Below are positions 5,538-11,454 of a stretch of DNA of 11,454 nt, piece by piece. The notes beneath the pieces were generated by a model. It did not search any database and was not told the origin of the DNA. It saw only the letters and a list, made by a program, of their open reading frames with translations. Each line of letters starts with the position of its first letter. Position 1 is the stretch's first letter. Source of the DNA: Gallionella sp. (GTDB taxonomy: Bacteria; Pseudomonadota; Gammaproteobacteria; Burkholderiales; Gallionellaceae); NCBI GenBank assembly GCA_024654105.1, contig JANLID010000024.1, positions 1 to 11,454 of the forward strand. The letters run 5' to 3'. The position numbers and the translations under genes were made by a program.

Positions 5538-6236
5538 CTACTTACTTACTGATTCATTCAGGCGTTTTTCCAACTCGTCCGCAGGCAAGAAACCGGGAAC
5601 CTGCACACCGTTGCCGAAGACCAGGTTTGGCGTGCCATTAACGCGCAACTTCCTGGCCAGCGCAGCCAACTGATCAGACGGCATCTTGCAGGATGCACTG
5701 GCCGGTGCGTTCTTGTTCAGCATCAACTCGTCCCAAGCCTTGACCGGGTCTTTTGCGCAATACACATTGCGCACAATTTCATCAGAGCCTTGAAATATCG
5801 GGTGCAGAAACAGATACAGGGTGACATCGCTCACCTTGCTCAATTCGCCTTCCAGGCGTTTGCAATAACCGCAATTTGGATCGGAAAAATAAGCCATCTT
5901 GCGCTTGCCGTTGCCTTTTACCTTTTTCACGGCGAGCTCGAGCGGCAGCTTGTCGAACTCGATGGCAAACAATTGCTGGCGGCGGTCTTCCGTTATATCG
6001 CGCCTGCTCTTGACGTCAATTACCCTGCCCTCAAACAGGTATTGACCCTGCTCATCGGTATATAGCAACTGATCGCCAAGCACAACCTCGTAGAGTCCCG
6101 CATAGGGTGTTTTCACGACATGGTCAACCTTGCCGACGTCTGGCAACTTGCTTTGCAACGACTGACGGATTTCAGCTTCTCCGGCGTAAGCAGCGGGTAA
6201 CAGGGCAAGCAGGAATAGAACAAGGAATTTTTTCAT
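5538..6236 (-). CDS. dsbC: Thiol:disulfide interchange protein DsbC
   Basis: Periplasmic disulfide isomerase/chaperone that reshuffles wrong disulfides and is kept reduced by DsbD. The 232-residue product starts with a Sec signal peptide (MKKFLVLFLLALLPAAYA, predicted cut after residue 18). The N-terminal dimerisation domain follows (~20-80, including GLYEVVLGDQLLYTDEQGQYL), then a linker and a thioredoxin-fold domain. The active site is CGYC at 122-125 in YFSDPNCGYCKRLEGEL; the cis-proline is in GTP at 201-203. A second Cys pair (C160, C183) matches the structural disulfide of the family. The ATG at 6234-6236 is chosen because it begins the signal peptide; the frame is open upstream but without signal-like sequence. 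The PAS-GGDEF gene follows after 6 nt. The 179-bp gap to ruvC upstream probably contains the promoter, but I see no convincing -35/-10 pair. Confidence 0.95.
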   Translation of the reverse strand: MKKFLVLFLLALLPAAYAGEAEIRQSLQSKLPDVGKVDHVVKTPYAGLYEVVLGDQLLYTDEQGQYLFEGRVIDVKSRRDITEDRRQQLFAIEFDKLPLELAVKKVKGNGKRKMAYFSDPNCGYCKRLEGELSKVSDVTLYLFLHPIFQGSDEIVRNVYCAKDPVKAWDELMLNKNAPASASCKMPSDQLAALARKLRVNGTPNLVFGNGVQVPGFLPADELEKRLNESVSK

Positions 6237-6415
6237 GGCGATCCATATTTGGTTAAGAAAGGTTACATCGATAATTTCTGGCAGCGCAAGGCCGGCATTC
6301 AACCGCAAACCACACACACCGCGCAATGGCATGACACCCGGTTCGATGCCATCCCTGCATTTTCGTTCATCGCAATACAGTAGCAATCAACCCGCAATGC
6401 TATTGTATGGCAACA
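6237..6415. other. Intergenic region between ruvC and dsbC
   Basis: 179 bp between two minus-strand genes. It should hold the 3' end of the ruvC transcript and the dsbC promoter. I see no intrinsic terminator and no strong sigma-70 promoter; a TACAAT hexamer (6402-6407, minus strand) has no acceptable -35 partner. ruvA and ruvB, which often follow ruvC, are not here. Confidence 0.4.
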
Positions 6416-6973
6416 TCAGACCAATCTCCCATGGCGCACGCGAAAGCCCCTGGTCTCCAATGCACCCATTCCCATTCCGCCATGCGCATGACAAATTGCG
6501 CAGGCCAGCGCATCCGCGGCATCCGGGCTGGGTATACCAGACAGTCTTAATAGACGCTGCACCATCTCCTGCACCTGCTCCTTCTTGGCATGGCCATTAC
6601 CAACCACTGCCTGCTTCACCTGCAACGCGGTGTATTCCGCTACCGGCAGGTCTGCCGACACCGCCGCACAAATCGCCGCACCGCGCGCCTGACCGAGCAA
6701 CAGAGTAGACTGCGGATTGACGTTGACGAACACTTTTTCCACCGCCACTTGCTGCGGACGATGCTGCGCGATCACCTCGCCCAGGGAATTCAGTATTACT
6801 TTCAACCGTTCCGGCAGCTCACCGTCAGGCGTCTTGATACAGCCGCTGGCGATGTAGTTTAATTGCTGTCCCTGCTTATCTATGACCCCAAACCCTGTAA
6901 TGCGCAGGCCGGGGTCGATACCTAAAATTCTTATTGGAGAAGGGGGAAGGGACAAGGGGGAAGGGTGGCTCAT
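6416..6973 (-). CDS. ruvC: Holliday junction endonuclease RuvC
   Basis: RuvC resolves Holliday junctions together with the RuvAB branch-migration motor. All four catalytic acidic residues are visible: Asp in ILGIDPGLRITGFGV, Glu in VAVEKVFVNVNPQS, and two Asp in SPDAADALACAICH. The C terminus ends HGRLV. The conserved core begins IRILGIDPG, where family members normally have MRILGIDPG or MIRILGIDPG. Here the codon before IRI is CCA and the Ile is ATA, so there is no start codon at the normal place. Candidate starts are ATG 6973 (used here; 185 aa, adding MSHPSPLSLPPSP) and ATG 7027, which overlaps the yebC stop as ATGA and would add 31 residues. Neither has a well-spaced Shine-Dalgarno sequence. 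A purine/pyrimidine-rich inverted element occupies the gap. Downstream of yebC, presumably one operon. Function confident, start uncertain. Confidence 0.94.
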   Translation of the reverse strand: MSHPSPLSLPPSPIRILGIDPGLRITGFGVIDKQGQQLNYIASGCIKTPDGELPERLKVILNSLGEVIAQHRPQQVAVEKVFVNVNPQSTLLLGQARGAAICAAVSADLPVAEYTALQVKQAVVGNGHAKKEQVQEMVQRLLRLSGIPSPDAADALACAICHAHGGMGMGALETRGFRVRHGRLV

Positions 6974-7016
6974 CGATGCGCAGGTTTTACCCTTCTCCCT
7001 TCCCTCTTCCCCCTCC
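6936..7016. repeat. Purine/pyrimidine-rich imperfect inverted repeat at the yebC-ruvC junction
   Basis: An almost pure G/A tract at 6936-6966 is mirrored by an almost pure C/T tract at 6989-7016. The arms are imperfectly complementary (both begin GGAG and end AAGGGT when read the same way) around a ~22-nt loop that contains the palindrome catcgatg. It separates yebC from the ruvC core and supplies the extra N-terminal codons of RuvC. It could form a long hairpin in mRNA or an H-DNA-type structure. It looks inserted, as neighbouring coding DNA has no such bias. Confidence 0.7.
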
Positions 7017-7023
7017 ACTTTCC

Positions 7024-7749
7024 TCATTCCTCAATGACCGCCGTCGTATAGACTTCCTGCACGTCGTCCAGATTCTCCAGCGCATCGAGCAGCTTCTGCA
7101 TCTTCACCGCGTCATCGCCGGTGAAAATCACTTCGTCGGCCGGCTTCATCGTCACTTCGGCAAATTCCGGCTTGTAGCCGGCCGCTTCCAGCGCCTGCTT
7201 CACGTTCACGAAATCGTGCGGCGCGGTGATCACTTCGATGCTGCCGTCGTCATTGTTCGAGATGTCTTCCGCTCCGGCATCCAGCGCCACCTCCATCAGG
7301 CCGTTCTCGTCGGTGCCGGGGGCAAAAACCATTTGCCCGCAATGCTTGAACAGGAAAGATACCGAACCGTCCGTTCCCATGTTGCCGCCATTCTTGCTGA
7401 AGGCATGGCGCACTTCCGCGACAGTGCGCGTCTTGTTGTCGGTCATGCAATCCACCATTACCGCCGCACCGTTGATGCCGTAACCTTCATAGCGCAGTTC
7501 CTCATAATTGACTCCTTCGAGCTGACCGCTGCCGCGCTTGATGGCGTTCTCCACCGTGTCCTTCGGCATATTGTTCTCGCGCGCCTTCTCGATGGCCAGG
7601 CGCAGACGCGGATTGGCGCCCGCATCGCCGCCGCCCATGCGGGCAGCAACGGTAATTTCCTTGATCAGGCGCGTGAAAATTTTGCCGCGCTTGGCGTCCT
7701 GCTTGCCCTTACGGTGCTGAATGTTTGCCCACTTGCTATGCCCTGCCAT
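7024..7749 (-). CDS. yebC: YebC/TACO1-family probable transcriptional regulator / translation factor
   Basis: A 241-residue cytoplasmic protein with the invariant YebC N terminus MAGHSKWANIQHRKGKQDA, then KIFTRLIKEITVAARMGGGD, NPRLRLAIEKARENNMPKDT, IKRGSG, YEGYGINGAAVMVDCMTDN, RTVAEVRHAFSKNGGNMGT and GSVSFLF, and acidic C-terminal domains ending TAVIEE. YebC proteins are reported as DNA-binding regulators and, in other work, as ribosome-associated factors easing translation of proline-rich stretches; the sequence cannot decide between these. The start at ATG 7747-7749 has a good Shine-Dalgarno sequence (GGAGAA, about 6 nt upstream). yebC and ruvC are commonly adjacent; here the yebC TGA overlaps an ATG that could begin a long ruvC frame. 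Transcribed divergently from the phosphodiesterase-like gene. Confidence 0.97.
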   Translation of the reverse strand: MAGHSKWANIQHRKGKQDAKRGKIFTRLIKEITVAARMGGGDAGANPRLRLAIEKARENNMPKDTVENAIKRGSGQLEGVNYEELRYEGYGINGAAVMVDCMTDNKTRTVAEVRHAFSKNGGNMGTDGSVSFLFKHCGQMVFAPGTDENGLMEVALDAGAEDISNNDDGSIEVITAPHDFVNVKQALEAAGYKPEFAEVTMKPADEVIFTGDDAVKMQKLLDALENLDDVQEVYTTAVIEE

Positions 7750-7883
7750 ATTGTTCTCCGAAAAAAATGCCATGCGATGGTATCATTTTCGCCAAGTTAA
7801 CCCAACATGGGCAATGCGGGCAGAAAACGGCACGTAATAGCCGGAAGCAATGCCTTCGGCGCACCATCATGGAGAACAACATG
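7747..7883. promoter_or_regulatory. Divergent yebC / MBL-gene start region flanked by matching inverted ribosome-binding segments
   Basis: The 131-bp gap between two divergent genes must hold both promoters. The two start regions mirror each other: ggagaacaatatg for yebC (minus, 7759-7747) and ggagaacaacatg for the MBL gene (plus, 7871-7883), 12 of 13 bases matching. A partial hairpin (gccggaagc with gccttcggc) lies at 7840-7860 in the leader of the MBL gene. Confidence 0.5.
7777..7805 (-). promoter_or_regulatory. Possible sigma-70 promoter for yebC
   Basis: On the minus strand, TTGGGT (7805-7800) and TACCAT (7782-7777) are separated by 17 bp, about 27 bp upstream of the yebC ATG. The match to TTGACA/TATAAT is only moderate (3/6 and 4/6), so this is a candidate only. 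Confidence 0.3.
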
Positions 7884-8645
7884 CGCATGGAAATTCTCGG
7901 TTGTAACGGCGGTATCAGCGGCGAGCTGCGCACCATGTGCCTGCGTGTGGATGATGACTTGCTGATCGATGCCGGCTCTGGCGCAGGCGACCTGAGCCTG
8001 ACGCAAGTCATCGCGGTGAACACCGTGTTTCTTACCCATTCACACCTCGACCACTGCGGCTTCCTGCCGTTACTGGCCGATGCCGCCGCCAATTTTCGCG
8101 ACACACCACTCAATGTCCGCGCCTTGCCGGAAACCATCGCCGCCATCAAGCACAACATCCTTAACGGCGAGATATGGCCGGACTATTCCGCGCTTCCCTC
8201 TCCCGATCATCCCTACCTTACCTTCACCCCGCTTCAGCCCGGCGAGACGGTGGAGATGGCTGGACGCGGCATCACCGCCCTACCCGCCAGACACGCCGTC
8301 CCCGCAGTCGGCTACTGGCTGAACAGCGGCTCGTCCAGCCTGGTGTACAGCGGCGACACCACGTTATGTCCTGAATTCTGGCAGGCGCTCAACCGCATTC
8401 CCAACCTGAAATACCTACTGATCGAGACCACCTTCCTCAATGAGAATGCAGCAGGCGCAACGCGCTCCGGCCATATGACTGCCGAGCTGCTGGCGCAAGG
8501 ATTGAGCTTGCTGCAACAGCCGGTGGAATTATTTATCGTACACATGGAAAGCGGGCGCGAACAGAAAACCATGCGCGAGGTACAACAAGCTGCGGGAAGA
8601 TTCAAACCCGAAATACTGAAGCGCGGTATGGTGTTTGAATTTTAG
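7881..8645 (+). CDS. Metallo-beta-lactamase-fold hydrolase, class II 3',5'-cyclic-nucleotide phosphodiesterase-like
   Basis: A 254-residue protein with an MBL fold. Its metal-binding signature is HSHLDH at 53-58 (FLTHSHLDHCGFLPLL). Further ligand candidates are the His in ALPARHAVPAVGYW, the Asp in LVYSGDTT and the His in LFIVHMESG. The N terminus MRMEILGCNGGISGELRTMCLRVDDDLLIDAGSG and the segment NRIPNLKYLLIETTF match proteins annotated as class II cAMP/cGMP phosphodiesterases in betaproteobacteria. The likely role is hydrolysis of a cyclic nucleotide in the cytoplasm. An RNase Z-like or other MBL hydrolase activity cannot be excluded, because the PROSITE-style PDE II tail after HLDH is not fully matched. 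ATG 7881 is chosen because GGAGA lies 5 nt upstream at 7871-7875; ATG 7869 overlaps that site and ATG 7887 is too far. A terminator hairpin follows the stop. It stands alone, divergent from yebC and convergent with ssb. Confidence 0.85.
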   Translation: MRMEILGCNGGISGELRTMCLRVDDDLLIDAGSGAGDLSLTQVIAVNTVFLTHSHLDHCGFLPLLADAAANFRDTPLNVRALPETIAAIKHNILNGEIWPDYSALPSPDHPYLTFTPLQPGETVEMAGRGITALPARHAVPAVGYWLNSGSSSLVYSGDTTLCPEFWQALNRIPNLKYLLIETTFLNENAAGATRSGHMTAELLAQGLSLLQQPVELFIVHMESGREQKTMREVQQAAGRFKPEILKRGMVFEF

Positions 8646-8695
8646 GAGAGCCGCCGCCCTCTAACACCAGAGCGCCATGCACTCCAGCAAGTATC

Positions 8696-8716
8696 CCCCG
8701 GCATGGCCGGGGTTTT
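8696..8716 (+). terminator. Intrinsic terminator after the MBL phosphodiesterase-like gene
   Basis: A 7-bp perfect GC stem, ccccggc (8696-8702) and gccgggg (8706-8712) with an atg loop, is followed by tttt at 8713-8716. The U-tract is short but correctly placed for plus-strand transcription. On the minus strand it begins 11 nt after the ssb stop but has no U-tract, so it would act poorly for ssb. Confidence 0.65.
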
Positions 8717-8727
8717 ACCCAACTGAA

Positions 8728-9228
8728 TCAGAACGGAATGTCATCGTCGAAGCTATCAAAGCTTCCCTTTGCAGCCGGCGCAGCCTTTGCAGGAGCCGCG
8801 GCGCTACCGGATGAAGAGGCGGCAGGTTTGTTTGGCCGCGAGCTCGAAACTTCGCTTCGCTCGTTTTCCACCACTTCAAAACTGCCGCCGCCGGACGATT
8901 TGCTGCCCAGCATCTGCATACGGTCTGCAACGATCTCCGTGGTGTAACGATCCTGCCCGTCTTTATCTTGCCACTTACGGGTTTGTATTCGTCCCTCCAC
9001 GTAAATTTGCGACCCCTTTTTCAAATACTCGCCGACTACTTCTGCCTGCCTGCCAAAAAATGAAACGCGATGCCATTCGGTGCGCTCCTGTTTTTCGCCA
9101 CTTTTATCCTTCCAGGTATCTGTGGTTGCCAGGGTGATATTGGCTATCGCCTCACCGCTTGGCATATAACGCACTTCAGGATCTTTGCCCAAATTACCGA
9201 TCAAAATTGCCTTGTTCACCGATGCCAT
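8728..9228 (-). CDS. ssb: Single-stranded DNA-binding protein SSB
   Basis: SSB coats single-stranded DNA during replication, recombination and repair and recruits partners through its C-terminal tip. The 166-residue protein has the OB-fold domain at ~1-110 (MASVNKAILIGNLGKDPEVRY, TEWHRVSFFGRQAEV, KGSQIYVEGRIQTRKWQDKDG), then a flexible Gly/Ser/Pro/Ala linker. The tip is FDSFDDDIPF, the canonical DDDIPF partner-binding motif. The ATG at 9226-9228 has a strong Shine-Dalgarno sequence (AAGGAG), which lies within the last codons of the upstream transporter gene. Only 1 nt separates the transporter's TGA from this ATG, so translation is probably coupled. Length and composition are normal for the family. 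Confidence 0.97.
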   Translation of the reverse strand: MASVNKAILIGNLGKDPEVRYMPSGEAIANITLATTDTWKDKSGEKQERTEWHRVSFFGRQAEVVGEYLKKGSQIYVEGRIQTRKWQDKDGQDRYTTEIVADRMQMLGSKSSGGGSFEVVENERSEVSSSRPNKPAASSSGSAAAPAKAAPAAKGSFDSFDDDIPF

Positions 9229-9229
9229 T

Positions 9230-10606
9230 TCACGCTCCTTGTAATAGTTGTTCCACTTCCATCTCATTAAATCCATACCTGTCCACCTTGAGGCAGGCCA
9301 TGTTTTCCGTTGCTACCACGATCACCTCGCGCACACCTGGAATCTGCGCCAGACGTTGCCGCAATTCGACGGCGGCCGCGTCATCCATTTCCGGCAAATG
9401 ATATAGCCTGGTGTGCACCGCCGCCGGCGATTGCATCCCGGCTGCGACCGCCAGCCACAATAACAGTAGCACGAAGCCGAATACAAACACGGCATTACCA
9501 CCGACGTACTGCATCAACGCGCCGCCTGACGTCGCGCCAAAAAATGCGCCCAGGAATTGTACGCTGCTATACACGCCCATTGCCGTCCCCCTTGAGGCCA
9601 GCGGCGCAACAATGCTGATCAACGCGGGTAATTTTGCTTCCAGCACATTAAACGCGGTAAAAAATACCAGCAACGCAGCGGTTACGCCCCAAATATTATG
9701 CGGCGCGAACACCAGCATGGCTTGCGCGATCGCTGCCAGCATAATTGATAGCATGAATATCTGTTTCGTCCGGCCTTTTTTTTCCGCGATGACGATAAGC
9801 GGCAGCATCAGCACGAAAGCCGCCAGCATCACCGGCAGATAAATCTGCCAATGCTGCGAGACCTCCAACCCGTCAGCCTGAAGCAAAAACGGCACTTGCA
9901 TGAACACCGACATCAGTATCGCATGTACCGAAAAAATGCCAAAGTTGAGGCGCAGCAAATCCTTGTTGCGCAGCACTTCGCCAAAACGTTTGCCATTCGC
10001 CTCGGCATCGCTGTGGAAGCGCGTCATCACCGGATCAGGAATCACGAAGCGCACCAGCAACAAGGCCAACAAAGCCAGCACACCCGTCATGGCGAAAATG
10101 CCGGGCACGCCGATCATGCCGTTAAGCAGAGGGGACAATATCAGCGACAACGAAAAAGTGGCGCCAATGGTCATGCCGATAATCGCCATCACCCGGATGC
10201 GTACTTCCTCGCGAGTAAGGTCGGCGGCGAGCGCCATGACCGCAGCGTTCAACGCGCCCGCCCCTTGCACCACGCGCCCGGCGATGACCCAGTAAATATC
10301 ATCCGCCGACGCGGCGATAAAACTACCCAGCGCAAACAATAACAGGCTGATGTAAATCACCGGCTTGCGCCCATATCGGTCGGACAGCCAACCGGCGGGA
10401 ATTTGCAAAATCGCCTGGGTCAACCCGTAAGCGCCAAGCGCAATTCCCATCAGCAAGTGGCTCTCGCCGCCGGGCAGGTGTTCGGCATACAGCACAAAAA
10501 CCGGAAGAATGATGAACAGCCCCAGCATGCGCAGGCCGTAAATACTCGCCAACCCAATACTGGCGCGACGTTCGAGGGGAGACATGGAAACAGGTGCAGC
10601 GGACAT
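9230..10606 (-). CDS. yajR: YajR-type major facilitator superfamily transporter with C-terminal YAM domain
   Basis: A 458-residue inner-membrane transporter. It begins MSPLERRASIGLASIYGLRMLGLF after a short leader and shows 12 hydrophobic segments. MFS motif A is GWLSDRYGRKP at 72-82 between the second and third helices. The regions LGAYGLTQAILQIP, RVVQGAGALNAAVMALAADLTREE and AMGVYSSVQFLGAFFGA resemble E. coli YajR closely. After the last helix, about 65 soluble residues (~395-458: LRQRLAQIPGVREVIVV, then ACLKVDRYGFNEMEVEQLL) form the ferredoxin-like YAM domain that defines YajR. The substrate of this family is not established; calling it a drug exporter would be inference. Start 10606 or the internal ATG seven codons on are both possible. 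ssb follows by 1 nt. The gene is divergent from moxR, with 102 bp between them. Confidence 0.9.
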   Translation of the reverse strand: MSAAPVSMSPLERRASIGLASIYGLRMLGLFIILPVFVLYAEHLPGGESHLLMGIALGAYGLTQAILQIPAGWLSDRYGRKPVIYISLLLFALGSFIAASADDIYWVIAGRVVQGAGALNAAVMALAADLTREEVRIRVMAIIGMTIGATFSLSLILSPLLNGMIGVPGIFAMTGVLALLALLLVRFVIPDPVMTRFHSDAEANGKRFGEVLRNKDLLRLNFGIFSVHAILMSVFMQVPFLLQADGLEVSQHWQIYLPVMLAAFVLMLPLIVIAEKKGRTKQIFMLSIMLAAIAQAMLVFAPHNIWGVTAALLVFFTAFNVLEAKLPALISIVAPLASRGTAMGVYSSVQFLGAFFGATSGGALMQYVGGNAVFVFGFVLLLLWLAVAAGMQSPAAVHTRLYHLPEMDDAAAVELRQRLAQIPGVREVIVVATENMACLKVDRYGFNEMEVEQLLQGA

Positions 10607-10708
10607 AAAACCAGCGATGAATTTTGGAAAGGGCGTATCTTAACAGACCGCCAGGCTATTCGCGGAATGCTCAAAAAGCCGAATACAGTGTAAAGTTGCA
10701 GAAAGCCA

Positions 10709-11454
10709 ATGAGCCAATCCCTGAACAACGTCATCCGCCAAGCCGAGCAGATCATCCTCGGCAAGCCGCAGCAGATCCGCCTCGCGCTGGCCTGCCTGCT
10801 GGCGCGCGGCCACCTGCTCATCGAAGACCTGCCCGGCGTCGGCAAGACCACGCTGGCGCAGGTACTGGCGCGCACACTGGGCTTGCAGTTCCAGCGCATC
10901 CAGTTCACCAGCGACCTGCTGCCCGCCGACATCCTCGGCGTGTCGATATATCAGCGCGACAAAGAAAATTTCGAGTTCCACCCCGGCCCGATTTTCGCGC
11001 AAATGATTCTGGCGGACGAAGTGAACCGCGCCACGCCCAAGGCGCAGAGCGCGCTGCTGGAAGCGATGGAGGAGCAGCAGGTAACCATCGAGGGCACGAC
11101 GCGGCCGTTGCCCGTGCCGTTTTTCGTCATCGCCACGCAAAATCCGCTGCACCAGATCGGCACCTTCCCGCTGCCGGAATCGCAACTGGACCGCTTCCTG
11201 ATGCGCATCCAGATGGGCTATCCCGATGCGCAGGCGGAACGCGGCCTGCTGTCCGGCGTGGACCGGCGCGAACTCATCGCCCACCTCAACCCGCAAATGG
11301 AAAGCGCGGAATTGCTGGCGCTGCAACAGCGCGTCAGAAAGGTATTCGCCTCCCCCGTCCTGCTCGACTACCTTCAGGCCATCCTGCGCCAGACGCGCGA
11401 AGCGACGCGCTACATGCACGGCCTCAGCCCGCGTGCCGGGCTTGCGCTGCTCTC
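10709..11454 (+). CDS. MoxR-family AAA+ ATPase, 5' part (3' end outside window)
   Basis: An open frame from ATG 10709 runs off the window end (248 codons visible; the family is about 300-330). It begins MSQSLNNVIRQAEQIILGKP and shows AAA+ motifs in order: Walker A in LPGVGKTTLAQ at 41-51, Walker B MILADE at 99-104 (followed by VNRATPKAQSALLEAMEE), sensor 1 FVIATQNP at 139-146, then LPESQLDRFLMRI. This is the pattern of MoxR proteins, which act as chaperone-like ATPases and are usually encoded with a DUF58 protein, transglutaminase-like and VWA-domain genes downstream; those would be beyond the window. Upstream Shine-Dalgarno is weak (agaaag). The opposite-strand open frame over this gene is a shadow. 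Confidence 0.95.
   Translation, partial: MSQSLNNVIRQAEQIILGKPQQIRLALACLLARGHLLIEDLPGVGKTTLAQVLARTLGLQFQRIQFTSDLLPADILGVSIYQRDKENFEFHPGPIFAQMILADEVNRATPKAQSALLEAMEEQQVTIEGTTRPLPVPFFVIATQNPLHQIGTFPLPESQLDRFLMRIQMGYPDAQAERGLLSGVDRRELIAHLNPQMESAELLALQQRVRKVFASPVLLDYLQAILRQTREATRYMHGLSPRAGLALL

Noticed and set aside
6934..7800. 288-codon plus-strand frame opposite yebC
   Set aside because: Antisense shadow of the clearly conserved yebC; His/Arg-rich with no recognisable family.
7881..8645. Assignment of the MBL protein as RNase Z
   Set aside because: The N- and C-terminal segments resemble class II cyclic-nucleotide phosphodiesterases rather than RNase Z, though the exact substrate is unproven.
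10607..10708. Promoters between yajR and moxR
   Set aside because: A TAAGAT hexamer is present on the minus strand, but no acceptable -35 partner at 16-18 bp could be found, so no promoter is called.
10640..11419. 259-codon minus-strand frame opposite moxR
   Set aside because: Shadow of the MoxR ATPase, whose Walker A, Walker B and sensor motifs are unambiguous on the plus strand.

Overview
The window looks like chromosomal DNA of a betaproteobacterium, probably in the Gallionellaceae/Nitrosomonadales neighbourhood. This rests on the moderately high GC, the housekeeping set (mfd, apaG-mltA, dsbC, ruvC-yebC, ssb with a yajR-type transporter, moxR) and the style of the proteins. The taxonomic placement is inference from recognised sequence features, not from a search.

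Layout. (1) 1-1882 (+): the 3' two thirds or so of mfd, cut by the window edge. (2) 1883-2988: an accessory patch between mfd and apaG. It holds an intact-looking type I-C-like cas2 and the C-terminal stump of cas1, both on the minus strand, with hairpin-rich sequence on each side. There is no array and no effector gene. The cas1 stump carries an internal 37-bp direct repeat and lacks the catalytic part of the protein, so this is a decayed CRISPR adaptation module. (3) 2989-4585 (+): apaG-mltA, a magnesium/cobalt-associated protein and a murein transglycosylase lipoprotein. (4) 4578-6236 (-): dsbC followed closely by a PAS/LOV-GGDEF protein, whose stop codon overlaps that of convergent mltA. 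(5) 6416-7749 (-): yebC-ruvC, with a purine/pyrimidine-rich inverted element sitting where the ruvC start should be. (6) 7881-8645 (+): a metallo-beta-lactamase-fold protein of the class II cyclic-nucleotide phosphodiesterase type, divergent from yebC and ending in a terminator hairpin. (7) 8728-10606 (-): a YajR-type MFS transporter with ssb placed 1 nt downstream of it. (8) 10709-11454 (+): the start of a MoxR-family AAA+ ATPase, cut by the window edge.

Most of the window is ordinary core genome: DNA repair and recombination (mfd, ruvC, ssb), envelope maintenance (mltA, dsbC) and regulation. The parts most worth a second look are the following. The LOV-like/GGDEF protein has lost both hallmark residues: the flavin-adduct cysteine is Tyr and GGDEF reads GGAQF. 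It keeps its other LOV residues and an RxxD inhibitory-site motif, which suggests a c-di-GMP receptor coupled to a non-photocycling flavin sensor. The broken cas1 with intact cas2, and the displaced ruvC start, are the other two. I did not find a clearly novel multi-gene system.
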